NCBI GenBank assembly: GCA_020350785.1
Contig: CP070722.1
Coordinates: 3,121,504 to 3,153,770, forward strand
DNA: 32,267 bases
Source: Gemmatimonadota bacterium
GTDB lineage: Bacteria; Gemmatimonadota; Gemmatimonadetes; Palauibacterales; KS3-K002
Reading direction: 5' to 3'
Shown: positions 24,240 through 32,267 of the stretch, piece after piece
Layout of the letters: each line of letters starts with the position of its first letter
Position numbering within the stretch: position 1 is the first letter of the stretch
Notes under the pieces: generated by a model
What the model was told of the DNA's origin: nothing
Databases searched by the model: none
Seen by the model: only the letters and a program-made list of their open reading frames with translations
Made by a program: the position numbers and the translations under genes

Positions 24240-25235
24240 TCAAGCGAACATCCGCGCCGGCAAGCGTTTGCAGTGAGAGTCGAGCAGGAAGAAAAGGTTA
24301 TCGTGCTCCGGCAACTGCTCCGGCCCTTCGACCCGTATCAGCTTTGACGGAGCCCACTTTCCCCTTGCCAGCTTGTATACACGATAAGGGTTACTCTCGA
24401 GCAGAGAGCCGTAGATGTCGATCGGTTCACCGCCTTGCATGGGGTTCAGCCTGCTGTATTCGATGACGATGGCCGGCGCCTTTTCGCGCGACAGGAGCTG
24501 AACAGCGCCCCTCAGAACCTCCAACTCCCACCCTTCGACGTCGATCTTAACCACCGATACGAACGCCTGGCCACTCTGTTCAATCAACGCATCTAGAGAC
24601 GACATCGTCACCTCGTGAGCAGCCGAGGAGTCCGACGTCCTGACGAGCGAAGTCCCCACCCAACCAACACCGGGTCGCTCATACATCTTACCCATGCCCG
24701 GCCCGGATCCGAGCGCGCAACGATAAGTCCGTATGTTCTTTCGATCGTTCAGTGCTACGTTGTAGTTCAACACATCGTAATTGCGCGGCACCGGCTCAAC
24801 GGCCAGAACAGTACCCGTTTGACCGACCCAGAGGGAAGCTGCCAGGGTGATAAGACCGATGTTAGCCCCAACATCGACAAACACGTCTCCTTCCTGCAAC
24901 AACTCGCTCAGAACTCGTAAAGTCCCGGCCTCGTAGACGCCGAGCTCGAACAGGGGCCGTTCCAGGGTCGGGTCCGCCGTCGGATCAACGAGCATCGAGA
25001 CACCCAGGTTGGTCTTGACGACTGCGGGGCCGCTAACACGCGGCAACGGCGCCGCGAGTCTCGCAATCCGTCGAATCATTCCTGCGCCCGGAATCCCGTT
25101 CGCCTTCATCCAGGCGAGCGGCTTGTGCTCGAGCAGGTGCAGGAAGTTTAGCCGTTTGCTGGCCCTGAGATCGCTGTAAGCCGATGGGTGGTTCCCAAGC
25201 TGGTGAGCCGGTGCAAGATCAGAGCTAGAGTTCAC
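24240..25235 (-). CDS. FkbM-family SAM-dependent methyltransferase
   Basis: 331-residue methyltransferase. The SAM-binding motif I is VFVDVGANIGLITLAASLW, followed by the acidic strand end LAVEPVPRNYDVLNYNVALN. The family element SVVKIDVEGWELEVLRGA lies near residue 240. FkbM members O-methylate sugars, sulfonated or phosphorylated glycans and natural products. Here the glycan locus points to methylation of a sugar residue. The start is GTG at 25235, whose bases overlap the GT4 stop (GTGA), so it is translationally coupled and last in a four-gene minus-strand operon. The N-terminal ~70 residues before the catalytic domain are not assigned. It ends 37 bp from the convergent glycosyltransferase. 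Confidence 0.9.
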   Translation of the reverse strand: MNSSSDLAPAHQLGNHPSAYSDLRASKRLNFLHLLEHKPLAWMKANGIPGAGMIRRIARLAAPLPRVSGPAVVKTNLGVSMLVDPTADPTLERPLFELGVYEAGTLRVLSELLQEGDVFVDVGANIGLITLAASLWVGQTGTVLAVEPVPRNYDVLNYNVALNDRKNIRTYRCALGSGPGMGKMYERPGVGWVGTSLVRTSDSSAAHEVTMSSLDALIEQSGQAFVSVVKIDVEGWELEVLRGAVQLLSREKAPAIVIEYSRLNPMQGGEPIDIYGSLLESNPYRVYKLARGKWAPSKLIRVEGPEQLPEHDNLFFLLDSHCKRLPARMFA

Positions 25236-26407
25236 CGGCTGAGCACCTTCTCGTAAACGGCAGCCAACTGTTGCGCGACCTTGTGCGGTCCGAAGCGAGC
25301 CATCACATCGTTTCGCAGGTGCTCTGGGTCATAGGTGCCCGCGCTCGTGCGCATGTCGGTCAGTGCCGCCGCCAGACCCCCAACTTCGCCCGCCGCCACC
25401 AAGACACCGTTACGCTCATGGACGATCGACTCCGGGCCCCCGCAGCGTGTCGCGATCACCGGACGACCGACGGCGAGCGCCTCGATCAGAACTACACCGA
25501 AGGTCTCGAACAGGCTTGGCAGAACGAACATGTCGCACGCGGTCATCTCGGCCAGAACCTGTTCGCGAGAAAGGGGGCCTAAGAACCGCGCTTGCCCGCC
25601 GATTCCTAGCTGGCCCCCCAATCTACGCAAGTACTTCTCGCGAGGACCCCGGCCGCCCAGACGTAGCTCGCACCTCGAATCGCCGCCGAAGGCGGCTGCG
25701 AAAGCTCTAAGCAGCACCTCTTGACCCTTGACTGGGACGAAGTTGCCCACTGTAAGAACGCGAAAAGTACTGTCGGCAGCGGCGCCGACGTCGGGTATTG
25801 GCACCTCGAGGAATTGCCGTGACACACAGTTCGGTACTACGCGCCAACCGCCCGAGGGCAGCGGCAGGCGTAGCGCCAACATTTCTGCGAGGGCCGGACT
25901 CACGGCTATCGCGGCGCTCGCCTCGCGAATGCCGGCCGCCGCGATCCGCTGTCGGACCGGTCTGCCCGTACCCAAGGCGAGTCGAGACGTGTGCTCGGTT
26001 AGCACAAAGGGGACTCCGTGCCGAGATTTGATCTCTGCGGCGAGCAGCGCCGCCGGATCGGCTGCATGAACGTGGATGAGATCCGGCCGCTTCTCGACGC
26101 GCGAGTACTGCTCGAATACACCAAGCCCGAAGCGAACCCATGCGCTCAAGCGCAATCGGTTATAGCCCGGCCAATAGCGCCGCCAGTACCCTCGCACCGT
26201 TGCTACACCTTGGTCGTCTTCCCAGACGATGCCTTCCGGCCAGGCACCGGGACGCAACGGCTTCTGCCAAGGAGCTTTCTGGGGACAAGAGAGGACGCCC
26301 ACCCTGACACCGTAGTCGTGAAGCGCATGCGCTTGATCGCGGAAGAACGCCCCAGCGACCGGGTTCTGTGGCGTCGAATAGAAGGAAGGGATCAGAAGAA
26401 CATGCAC
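25232..26407 (-). CDS. GT4-family glycosyltransferase
   Basis: 391-residue GT-B enzyme. N-terminal domain: HVLLIPSFYSTPQNPVAGAFF with the acceptor-side loop, and DLIHVHAADPAALLA. C-terminal donor domain: FRVLTVGNFVPVKGQEVLL, LRLGGRGPREKYLR, FLGPLSREQVLAEMTACD, FVLPSLFETFGVVLIEALAVG and PVIATRCGGPESIV, giving the E-x7-E motif as E-TFGVVLI-E. The start is GTG 26407 with only a weak GGGGGT upstream. An ATG three bases away is out of frame. It starts 30 nt after the TMTC-like gene's stop and overlaps FkbM. It adds a hexose-like unit to a glycan or lipid-linked intermediate; specificity is unknown. Confidence 0.9.
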   Translation of the reverse strand: MHVLLIPSFYSTPQNPVAGAFFRDQAHALHDYGVRVGVLSCPQKAPWQKPLRPGAWPEGIVWEDDQGVATVRGYWRRYWPGYNRLRLSAWVRFGLGVFEQYSRVEKRPDLIHVHAADPAALLAAEIKSRHGVPFVLTEHTSRLALGTGRPVRQRIAAAGIREASAAIAVSPALAEMLALRLPLPSGGWRVVPNCVSRQFLEVPIPDVGAAADSTFRVLTVGNFVPVKGQEVLLRAFAAAFGGDSRCELRLGGRGPREKYLRRLGGQLGIGGQARFLGPLSREQVLAEMTACDMFVLPSLFETFGVVLIEALAVGRPVIATRCGGPESIVHERNGVLVAAGEVGGLAAALTDMRTSAGTYDPEHLRNDVMARFGPHKVAQQLAAVYEKVLSR

Positions 26408-26437
26408 CGAGAGCGACCCCCGAAAGACGCTTGTTCG

Positions 26438-28423
26438 CTAAGGGAGCGGCCGGCCGGCCCGCGATTCCAGCTCCAGAGCACGCCGCCCTGCCATCCGTGC
26501 AGTTTGCGAAAGAGACGGTGGCGCAATCTCCACGAACCGGCGGTACATCACCACTGCTTCCTCGAACTCTCGCGCCCGATCCAGCAACAGCGCCAGGTTG
26601 TAAACCGCCTGCGCGTTATTGGGCGCGTGCTCGACGGCGGCGCGATACTCGATGAGCGCCTGCTCGGTCATCCCTGCCATGCTATAGACGTTGCCCAGCG
26701 AGTTGTGCGCCACCGAGCTCGCCGGGTCCAGCGCCACCGCCCGGCGCAGCGGTTCCATGGCTTCGAAGGCCCGGCCCGCCATGCCACGCTGTGAACCGAG
26801 GTTCAGGTAATAGTGAAAGGCCTCTTCCGCCCGACCCTGGGCCTCGATTGCCTCGCCGACGGCGTACGCGGCCCTCGTGGCACTCGGCGAGAGCCTGACG
26901 GTCTCGCGGAACTCTGCCTCGGCCTCTTCCGGCCGGCCCATGTCCAGGTACAGCGCGCCAAGCGCGTAGTGCGTCGTCCACCGCCAAGGATCCAGCTCGA
27001 GTGATCGCCGGAACGCAGCCTCAGCCTCCTCGTACCGACCCGCGTTCCGATAGGCGACGCCCAGGTTCGTCTGCGGCCGCGGTTTCGCTGGCGACTTTTG
27101 CGCGACGTCGTAGGCAAACCGCACCGGATCGGACCATGTCTCGTTGCGCGCCCGCGTCGCGACGGCGAGTAGTAGGATGACGACGGCGGCGCCCGCCGGA
27201 ATCAAGATTCGCATCCGGCCACGCAGCCCGTTAATGACGGCAGCGAGCGCGACCGCCAACATCGTCATGGGCAGATACATTCGATGCTCGAAGACCATCT
27301 CGAGGCTGGCCGGTCCCGATTCGAGCGCGTGGAACTCGAAGTAGGCGAGCAGCGGGAAGCCCAGCAGCGGCCGCCGAACCGCCAGGTAGAACGCAAACGC
27401 CACCAAGAGCGCCAACGACAGCAAGGCGAACAACGTGGACGGCGGCTGCAACAGTCCGCGCGATACTATGAAATCGTAGTCCAGATTCAGACGGCCCGGC
27501 GACGGCCAGAGCAGAAGGCTGAGATAGAGCCAGTGGACGCGCGTCTGCGTGAGCATCCGCTCGATGCCATTGAAGCCGCGCCTGGGCCATTCATGAGTCA
27601 GGCTGAACGGATTGCCGCCAAAGAACGCGAGAAGCCCTCCCGTCAAGAGGCCGACGGCCGAGAAGGCGATGACGACCATCGCGACGCGCCGGTAAGTCGG
27701 CCCCGCCCAGACAGCGCCGAGCCGCTCGCGCCAGTAGGCCCGATGGAAGCACCATTCGTAGGTCAGCAGCACGAGAGGAAGAATCGCCACATTCTCTTTC
27801 GTGCCGAGGCCGAGCAACCAGAAGAGTGCCGATGCAGCGAGCCAGAGCCCGGCTTTCCTACCCAGGGTGCCCCTGCGCCCGGCCACGTACGTCGCGAGTG
27901 AAATAACGGCAAAGAAGGTCGACAAGGACGCCATGCGCTGGACGACGTACGTGACCGCCTGGGTGTTGAGCGGATGCACCAGAAAGATGGTCACGGGCAC
28001 GGTCACGCTGGCGAGCCTCTGCCAGTCCGGCGTCTCCGCGCCTTCCGAGCGCAGGTACACCCAGACCAGCAGGGCCAGAGCCGCTCCCGTGGCCAGGTGT
28101 ACGAGAATGTTGGCGAGATGGTACCCGGTGGGGTCGAGTCCGCCCGCCACATGGTTCAGCGCGAAGGACAGGTTGGCGACGACACGCCGCTTGAGCCAGG
28201 CGGATTCGAAGAGGCCGCGGAACCCGTCCCAGGAGACCCCTTCCCAGTGCAAGGCCGGGTTGTCAACGACGCTTGTTACGTCATCGAAGACGAAGCCCGC
28301 AGACAGCGCCGGCCAGTACGCCCAAGCGCTGAGAGCCGCAGCGATCGAACCGGCGGCGAGCGCACAGACTCGAACCGCCAACCGGTGCCGAGGCGTTGGG
28401 TCTGCTGAAGGAAGGTTGTTCAT
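26438..28423 (-). CDS. TMTC-like GT-C membrane glycosyltransferase with C-terminal TPR repeats
   Basis: 661-residue integral membrane protein. The N-terminal ~430 residues hold about 10-11 TM helices. The first periplasmic loop is FVFDDVTSVVDNPAL, carrying the paired Asp typical of GT-C catalytic loops. Other family landmarks are HPLNTQAVTYVVQRMASLS and FEHRMYLPM, which I associate with TMTC/DUF1736-type proteins. The C-terminal ~215 residues are five or six TPRs (NLGVAYRNAGRYEEAEAAF, ALGALYLDMGRPEEAEAEF, SLGNVYSMAGMTEQALIEY, NLALLLDRAREFEEAVVMY) in the periplasm. In eukaryotes TMTC proteins O-mannosylate proteins from dolichol-P-mannose. Here the ATGA overlap with a polyprenyl-phosphate sugar synthase just upstream supplies the matching donor enzyme. 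A bacterial acceptor (protein or glycan) is not known from this sequence. Confidence 0.86.
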   Translation of the reverse strand: MNNLPSADPTPRHRLAVRVCALAAGSIAAALSAWAYWPALSAGFVFDDVTSVVDNPALHWEGVSWDGFRGLFESAWLKRRVVANLSFALNHVAGGLDPTGYHLANILVHLATGAALALLVWVYLRSEGAETPDWQRLASVTVPVTIFLVHPLNTQAVTYVVQRMASLSTFFAVISLATYVAGRRGTLGRKAGLWLAASALFWLLGLGTKENVAILPLVLLTYEWCFHRAYWRERLGAVWAGPTYRRVAMVVIAFSAVGLLTGGLLAFFGGNPFSLTHEWPRRGFNGIERMLTQTRVHWLYLSLLLWPSPGRLNLDYDFIVSRGLLQPPSTLFALLSLALLVAFAFYLAVRRPLLGFPLLAYFEFHALESGPASLEMVFEHRMYLPMTMLAVALAAVINGLRGRMRILIPAGAAVVILLLAVATRARNETWSDPVRFAYDVAQKSPAKPRPQTNLGVAYRNAGRYEEAEAAFRRSLELDPWRWTTHYALGALYLDMGRPEEAEAEFRETVRLSPSATRAAYAVGEAIEAQGRAEEAFHYYLNLGSQRGMAGRAFEAMEPLRRAVALDPASSVAHNSLGNVYSMAGMTEQALIEYRAAVEHAPNNAQAVYNLALLLDRAREFEEAVVMYRRFVEIAPPSLSQTARMAGRRALELESRAGRPLP

Positions 28424-29424
28424 GCCTGTTCGTGCTGGACTCTCGCATCAGCTTTTCGTCCCGCGGTGTCTCTACCCTGACCGAACAGTACCTTCCTCTG
28501 CTGGTACAGCAAGCGTTCTTGATTCACACGCAATCGGTCGAGCATGTCGGCCAACAGGGCGAAGCCGAGTACGAGAATGCCCACCACGAGCAATGCCGTC
28601 CCCGTGAACCCGACAAACTTGTAAGGCGAGAAGCTGCCGGTGCGAAGCCAGTAAATGAGGAGCCAGAGGTCCAATGCTGCGCCAACTGCGAGCACGACCC
28701 CAGCGAAGATTCCGAAGAAACGAAGCGGCATGAAGTCCCGCGCCGTGCGGATGATGATTTTCAAGGCGTTTAGCCCGTAACGGATGAGATTCGAGGCGAC
28801 TCGAGACTTACGGTCTTGGAAGTATCGAACCGTGATCGGGATTTCCGTCACCCTCAGGCCCTTGAAGACGAGGTCGAATATCGACTCTTGAGTATAGGTG
28901 TGCTTGCCCAGAAGGTTCAGGTTCAGGATCGCCTCTAGTGAGTAGGCCCGGAAACCGCACGAAACATCGCGCAGACGCTCGCCCAGAAGCCAGTTCATGA
29001 GGGCCGAAAAGAAACGATTGCCCCAATACTTCGCTCGTGGCATTCCAGCGGGTCGCTTCCCACCCAGGAATCGGCTCCCGGTCACGAGATCGGCTTCACC
29101 GGCCACGATGGGTGCGATCAGATCGGGGATTTGCTGCGCGTCGAATTGGCCGTCGGCGTCGATGGTTACCAGGACGTCGGCACGGCACTCGAGAGCCTGG
29201 CCCACAGCCGTATTGAAAGCCCTACCAAGGCCAAGGTTGCGACGGTGGCTCACGACTCGCACACCCAGCTCACGCGCGACGTCGACGGTTCGATCGGTAC
29301 TGCCGTCGTCGATTACCACGACGTCGGTATGGTGGGCGCCGCCAAGCACTCGAGGCAGGTTCGCCAACACTGAACCGAGCGTGGCCTCCTCGTCGAAGGC
29401 CGGAATGGCTATGAGCACGTGCAC
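28420..29424 (-). CDS. GT2 polyprenyl-phosphate sugar synthase (DPM1/GtrB-like) with C-terminal membrane anchor
   Basis: 334-residue GT2 (GT-A fold) enzyme. Landmarks in order: VLIAIPAFDEEATLGSVL, VVVIDDGSTDRTVD, HRRNLGLGRAFNTAV, VLVTIDADGQFDAQQI (the DXD metal site), ADLVTGSRFLGG, DVSCGFRAYSLEAI and YTQESIFDLVFKG. These are typical of dolichyl- or undecaprenyl-phosphate mannose/glucose synthases. Two C-terminal TM helices follow (about 230-310). The start is GTG 29424, with only AAAGG about 11 nt upstream. It is first in the operon and overlaps the TMTC-like gene by ATGA. It would make polyprenyl-P-hexose on the inner face, which the GT-C partner uses on the outer face after flipping. Sugar identity is unknown. 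Confidence 0.92.
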   Translation of the reverse strand: MHVLIAIPAFDEEATLGSVLANLPRVLGGAHHTDVVVIDDGSTDRTVDVARELGVRVVSHRRNLGLGRAFNTAVGQALECRADVLVTIDADGQFDAQQIPDLIAPIVAGEADLVTGSRFLGGKRPAGMPRAKYWGNRFFSALMNWLLGERLRDVSCGFRAYSLEAILNLNLLGKHTYTQESIFDLVFKGLRVTEIPITVRYFQDRKSRVASNLIRYGLNALKIIIRTARDFMPLRFFGIFAGVVLAVGAALDLWLLIYWLRTGSFSPYKFVGFTGTALLVVGILVLGFALLADMLDRLRVNQERLLYQQRKVLFGQGRDTAGRKADARVQHEQA

Positions 29425-29512
29425 TTGAATCGGTACCTTTGCCGATCGGTTAGCGGGATGGCGCTCTCAATATTGCAGTCTCATCTTACCGCACAAGCCG
29501 CCACGGCAACTA

Positions 29513-30925
29513 CTACTCCACGGGGAAGTCCAGCACAGCCGCCCTCAGCACGTTCGCCTCACCGGTCGAATGCGTCCACAGACACGCCACGCGTCCGCCG
29601 TAGGCGCTGATGCCGTTGTAGTCGCCGAAGAAACGGCGCGTGTCCGGTACGAAGGGCTCGTCGCTGATCTTGTACTCCCGGAACGTGCGGCCGCCGTCCG
29701 TCGAACGAGCCAGATAGACGTGGACGCCGCGGCCGTCCCCTGCCCTGCGGTCGTAGTAGACGATGTTGACGCTGCCATCCACGGGATCGACGCTCATCCA
29801 GGTGAAGAACTGGTCGCGATCGTTGCCCAGCGGGTCCTGATTGACGCGCAGCGGCTCGCTCCAGGTCGCTCCGCCGTCGCTGGAGCGCGCCAGGAAGATG
29901 TCGGCGTCGCCGTCCAGGCCGTCGTTGTTGCGCAGGTCCGCCCAGTTGACGTAGACCGTGCCGCGATGAGGCCCGTCGGAGATGTCCGCCGCGGTGACCG
30001 GCATGCCGTTGGCCCGGCCCAACCCTTGGATCTCGATGTCCCAACCGCCCGGCTGATCGAGGATGGTGCGCGCTGCCTCCCACGTCGCGCCGCCGTCGGT
30101 CGAGCGGCTGAACTCGATCCCTCGCGGCCCGCTCCAGGCCATGTAGACCGTGCCGTCGGGGCCCGCCGCCGGCACCGCGCCTTCGACGGTGTTGTCGCCG
30201 TCCAGAGCGTCGCCGCCGCCGGCCGGCAGGCGCAGCGGCCGCGAGAACGTGCGCCCGCCATCCCGGGAATAGACCAGATAGATGAACGACGAGTCGTCCG
30301 GCGAGGGGCTGCCGTAACGCGTGAAGCGGGTCCAGGCCACGTAGACGCTCCCCCTGTAGGGGCTGTCCGCCGAGAGGTCCACTCCCGGGTAGGGCTTGTC
30401 CTCGAACGGCGTGATGCTGTTGATGTGATCGATGTAGGGCACCGCCGGCTCGTACGTGAGTCCGCCGTCGTTGGAGGCGGCCACGAACAGGCCCGTCTTG
30501 GGATGGACGCCACGCGGGTTCCGCAGGTGGGCGAACCCCATGAAGGAGCGGTAGACGCGGCCCTCGTGATCGATGACGACGGCGTCATCGCCCTGCACGC
30601 GGCCCTCCGGGTTGGGCATGGCCACCGCATCCCACGACCTTCCGCCGTCCCACGTGATGTAGGTGAAGTTGCTGATCCGGCGCACGCGGGGATCGCCGAT
30701 CGTGACGACCGCCGAGCCCACGATGTGGTCGAGGTTCGTCGGGTCGATGGCGATGGCGGTCTCGACGGCGCTGTGGGGTCCGTTGGTGACCGCGACCGGG
30801 GCGGGCAAATCCTGGCTGGCGCTGCTGGATTGCGCGCAGGCGACCGACGACAACCCACCCCTCAAGGATGCGTGCAGCGTTACGACGATCAACGCGCACA
30901 GGGGAGCCCGCAGCCTCACGATCAT
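29513..30925 (-). CDS. Secreted sialidase-fold protein with six Asp-box (BNR) repeats
   Basis: 470-residue secreted beta-propeller. ATG 30925 has AGGAGG 8 nt upstream. The signal peptide MIVRLRAPLCALIVVTLHASL ends near VACAQ. Asp boxes (S-x-DGG-x-[TS]-[WFY]) appear as TWDGGRSW, SNDGGLTY, SRDGGRTF, STDGGATW, SSDGGATW and STDGGRTF, one per blade of a six-bladed propeller. The Arg triad and Tyr/Glu pair of true sialidases cannot be placed with confidence. Many such proteins (exo-alpha-sialidase-like) are not sialidases. It could bind or cleave surface glycans. It follows the S9 peptidase gene by 86 bp, with a hairpin between them. Its 3' end is 88 bp before the GT2 start on the same strand. Confidence 0.88.
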   Translation of the reverse strand: MIVRLRAPLCALIVVTLHASLRGGLSSVACAQSSSASQDLPAPVAVTNGPHSAVETAIAIDPTNLDHIVGSAVVTIGDPRVRRISNFTYITWDGGRSWDAVAMPNPEGRVQGDDAVVIDHEGRVYRSFMGFAHLRNPRGVHPKTGLFVAASNDGGLTYEPAVPYIDHINSITPFEDKPYPGVDLSADSPYRGSVYVAWTRFTRYGSPSPDDSSFIYLVYSRDGGRTFSRPLRLPAGGGDALDGDNTVEGAVPAAGPDGTVYMAWSGPRGIEFSRSTDGGATWEAARTILDQPGGWDIEIQGLGRANGMPVTAADISDGPHRGTVYVNWADLRNNDGLDGDADIFLARSSDGGATWSEPLRVNQDPLGNDRDQFFTWMSVDPVDGSVNIVYYDRRAGDGRGVHVYLARSTDGGRTFREYKISDEPFVPDTRRFFGDYNGISAYGGRVACLWTHSTGEANVLRAAVLDFPVE

Positions 30926-30971
30926 CAGCTCAACCTCCTAGATTCTTTGACTCAACGCCGATTGCAGACAA

Positions 30972-31005
30972 AGCGCTCTTCCCCAGCAAGCCGGAGAAGA
31001 GCGCT
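30972..31005 (-). terminator. 10-bp perfect inverted repeat between the S9 and Asp-box genes
   Basis: AGCGCTCTTC (30972-30981) pairs perfectly with GAAGAGCGCT (30996-31005) around a 14-nt loop. It starts 6 nt beyond the S9 peptidase stop on the minus strand. No T-run follows in that direction (TTGTCTGCAAT), so it may be a weak or Rho-assisted terminator or an RNA 3' end stabiliser. Confidence 0.55.
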
Positions 31006-31011
31006 CGATCG

Positions 31012-32267
31012 CTAGTTGGTGCTCTGCGGCTGGGGGCCCGGCGGCATGTGCTCCAACAGGTAGTTCGTCAACAGCGTCCACAAGTGCATCGTGGTCCCGC
31101 GCCCCTCGAAGATGCCGTGCGACCGGTTGGGATAGGGCATGATAGTGAACTGCTTGTTGGCCGCGATCAGCGCGTTCATCAGGACTTCCGTGCCCTGATA
31201 ATGCACGTTGTCGTCGCCGGTGCCGTGCACGATCAGCAGGTTGCCCTTCAGATTCTCCGCGTAAGTGATCGGCGAGGACTCTCTGTAGCCTTCGGCGTTC
31301 TGATCGGGCATGCCCATGTAGCGTTCCGTGTAGATCGTATCGTAGAAGCGATCGTCCGGAACCGGCGCCACCGCCATGGCCGTGTTGTAGAGCTCAGGAT
31401 ATTGGAGAATCGCGTTCAGGCTCATGCTGCCGCCGTTGCTCCACCCCCACATGCCGATGCGATCGGCATCGATGTACGGCCACTCACGGATCACGCGTAC
31501 GGCGGCGGCCTGGTCGGCGGCCGCGATGGCGTTGCCGCGGCCATAGATGGCCTTGCGCCACTCGCGCCCGCGTGGCACCGGCGTGCCGCGATTGTCCACG
31601 CTCATTACGATGTAGCCCTTCTGGGTCAACATCAGATGCCAGAGGTAGTTGCCACCCGCCCAGGCGTCCTGGGCGGTCGCGCCCCAGGGGCCGCCATATG
31701 TATAGAACAACACGGGATACTGGTTGTTCGGATCGAAATCGGGCGGCTTCATCATCCAGCCGTCCAGCTCGACGCCGTCGCCGACGTCGACGCGGAAGAA
31801 CTCCGCCTCGCCCTTGGTCAACGTCGCGAGCTTGTCCTTGAGCTCGGCGTTGTCCGCCAGGGTGCGCACGACCTCGTGGCCCGGCAGCCGCACCAGCTCC
31901 ACCGCCGTCGGCACGCCGAAGCGCGAGTACCAGTGGAAGGCGTAGCGGCCGTCCTTCGAGATCTCGTAGCGGTGCGTTCCCGGCTGGTCGGCCGGCGTCA
32001 AGCGCTGCGCCTGGCCGCTGCCATCCAGCCTGGTGCGGAACAGATACAGCTGGGTGGGGTTCTCCGGCGCGGCCATGAAGTAGAACCAGCCGCCCTCCTC
32101 GTCGATGTGGAGGACCGTGTCCACGTCAAAGCCGCCGCCCGTGATCGGCCGCATCGCGCCATCAGAGCGCGAGATCCTATAGTAGCGCCGCCAGCCGTCC
32201 CGGTAGCTGGGCCAGGTGAAAGACGCGCCGTCGCCCAGCCAATACACGTCGTTGACCGCGTCCACCC
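31012..32267 (-). CDS. S9-family serine peptidase (DPP IV-like), N-terminus outside window
   Basis: C-terminal 417 or more residues of a prolyl oligopeptidase/dipeptidyl-peptidase-like enzyme; the start lies beyond 32267. The visible part begins in the beta-propeller (NDVYWLGDGASFTW, YEISKDGRYAFHW) as in DPP IV-type proteins. It continues into the hydrolase domain (VLFYTYGGPWG, VMSVDNRGTPVPRGREWRKAIYG). The nucleophile is Ser in GWSNGG (usually GWSYGG in DPP IV homologues). Catalytic Asp lies in HGTGDDNVH and His in NRSHGI. It would release dipeptides in the periplasm or outside. The enzyme differs from the S9 gene at 6858-8999 (different subfamily), so the two are not duplicates. The stop is TAG at 31012-31014. 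Confidence 0.93.
   Translation of the reverse strand, partial: VDAVNDVYWLGDGASFTWPSYRDGWRRYYRISRSDGAMRPITGGGFDVDTVLHIDEEGGWFYFMAAPENPTQLYLFRTRLDGSGQAQRLTPADQPGTHRYEISKDGRYAFHWYSRFGVPTAVELVRLPGHEVVRTLADNAELKDKLATLTKGEAEFFRVDVGDGVELDGWMMKPPDFDPNNQYPVLFYTYGGPWGATAQDAWAGGNYLWHLMLTQKGYIVMSVDNRGTPVPRGREWRKAIYGRGNAIAAADQAAAVRVIREWPYIDADRIGMWGWSNGGSMSLNAILQYPELYNTAMAVAPVPDDRFYDTIYTERYMGMPDQNAEGYRESSPITYAENLKGNLLIVHGTGDDNVHYQGTEVLMNALIAANKQFTIMPYPNRSHGIFEGRGTTMHLWTLLTNYLLEHMPPGPQPQSTN

Noticed and set aside
29570-31015. Long plus-strand frame opposite the Asp-box protein
   Set aside because: Antisense frames are commonly open in GC-rich genes; the minus strand has a signal peptide, ribosome-binding site and six Asp boxes.

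Overview
The window reads as chromosomal DNA of a GC-rich, Gram-negative (diderm) bacterium. It carries a TonB-dependent receptor, lipoproteins, outer-membrane beta-barrels, secreted S9 peptidases and a sodium symporter. Gene content and protein style (S9 peptidases beside an SSS symporter, a TonB receptor with a carboxypeptidase-regulatory domain, PPC/NHL/dockerin-like secreted proteins, Asp-box proteins) suggest Gemmatimonadota or a related group such as Acidobacteriota. This is inference from style, not a marker-gene assignment. I saw no tRNA, rRNA, CRISPR array or intact insertion sequence.

Layout. (1) 1-10594, all minus strand, is surface and secretion biology. It holds a TonB-dependent receptor cut by the window start, a glycine-zipper envelope protein with a decayed paralogue beside it, a lipoprotein translationally coupled to a large secreted PPC/NHL/Ig/dockerin-like protein, an S9 peptidase and an SSS symporter. 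(2) 11098-18439, plus strand, is a seven-gene multiheme cytochrome locus. Its order is NHL lipoprotein, pentaheme c, tetraheme c, NHL lipoprotein, hexaheme c7-type, Cys-free outer-membrane beta-barrel, heptaheme c, giving 22 CXXCH sites. (3) 18466-29424 is a surface-glycan locus. A GT4 gene on the minus strand diverges from a plus-strand operon (DUF354, Wzx-like flippase, sulfotransferase, glycosyltransferase). That operon converges on a minus-strand operon (GT2 polyprenyl-phosphate sugar synthase, TMTC-like GT-C with TPRs, GT4, FkbM methyltransferase). (4) 29513-32267, minus strand, holds an Asp-box (sialidase-fold) secreted protein and the C-terminal part of a second S9 peptidase.

The most notable content is region 2. 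A small tetraheme cytochrome with its own strong ribosome-binding site and a large hairpin just after it sits among two six-bladed NHL lipoproteins, a c7-type cytochrome and a beta-barrel. This is the gene company I associate with OmcE/OmcS-type extracellular cytochrome filaments and porin-cytochrome conduits. I propose it as a candidate extracellular electron transfer (cytochrome nanowire) locus. The adjacent sulfated-glycan locus could supply the surface matrix, and the GT2 plus TMTC-like pair could be a protein O-glycosylation module. Both links are inference from position.
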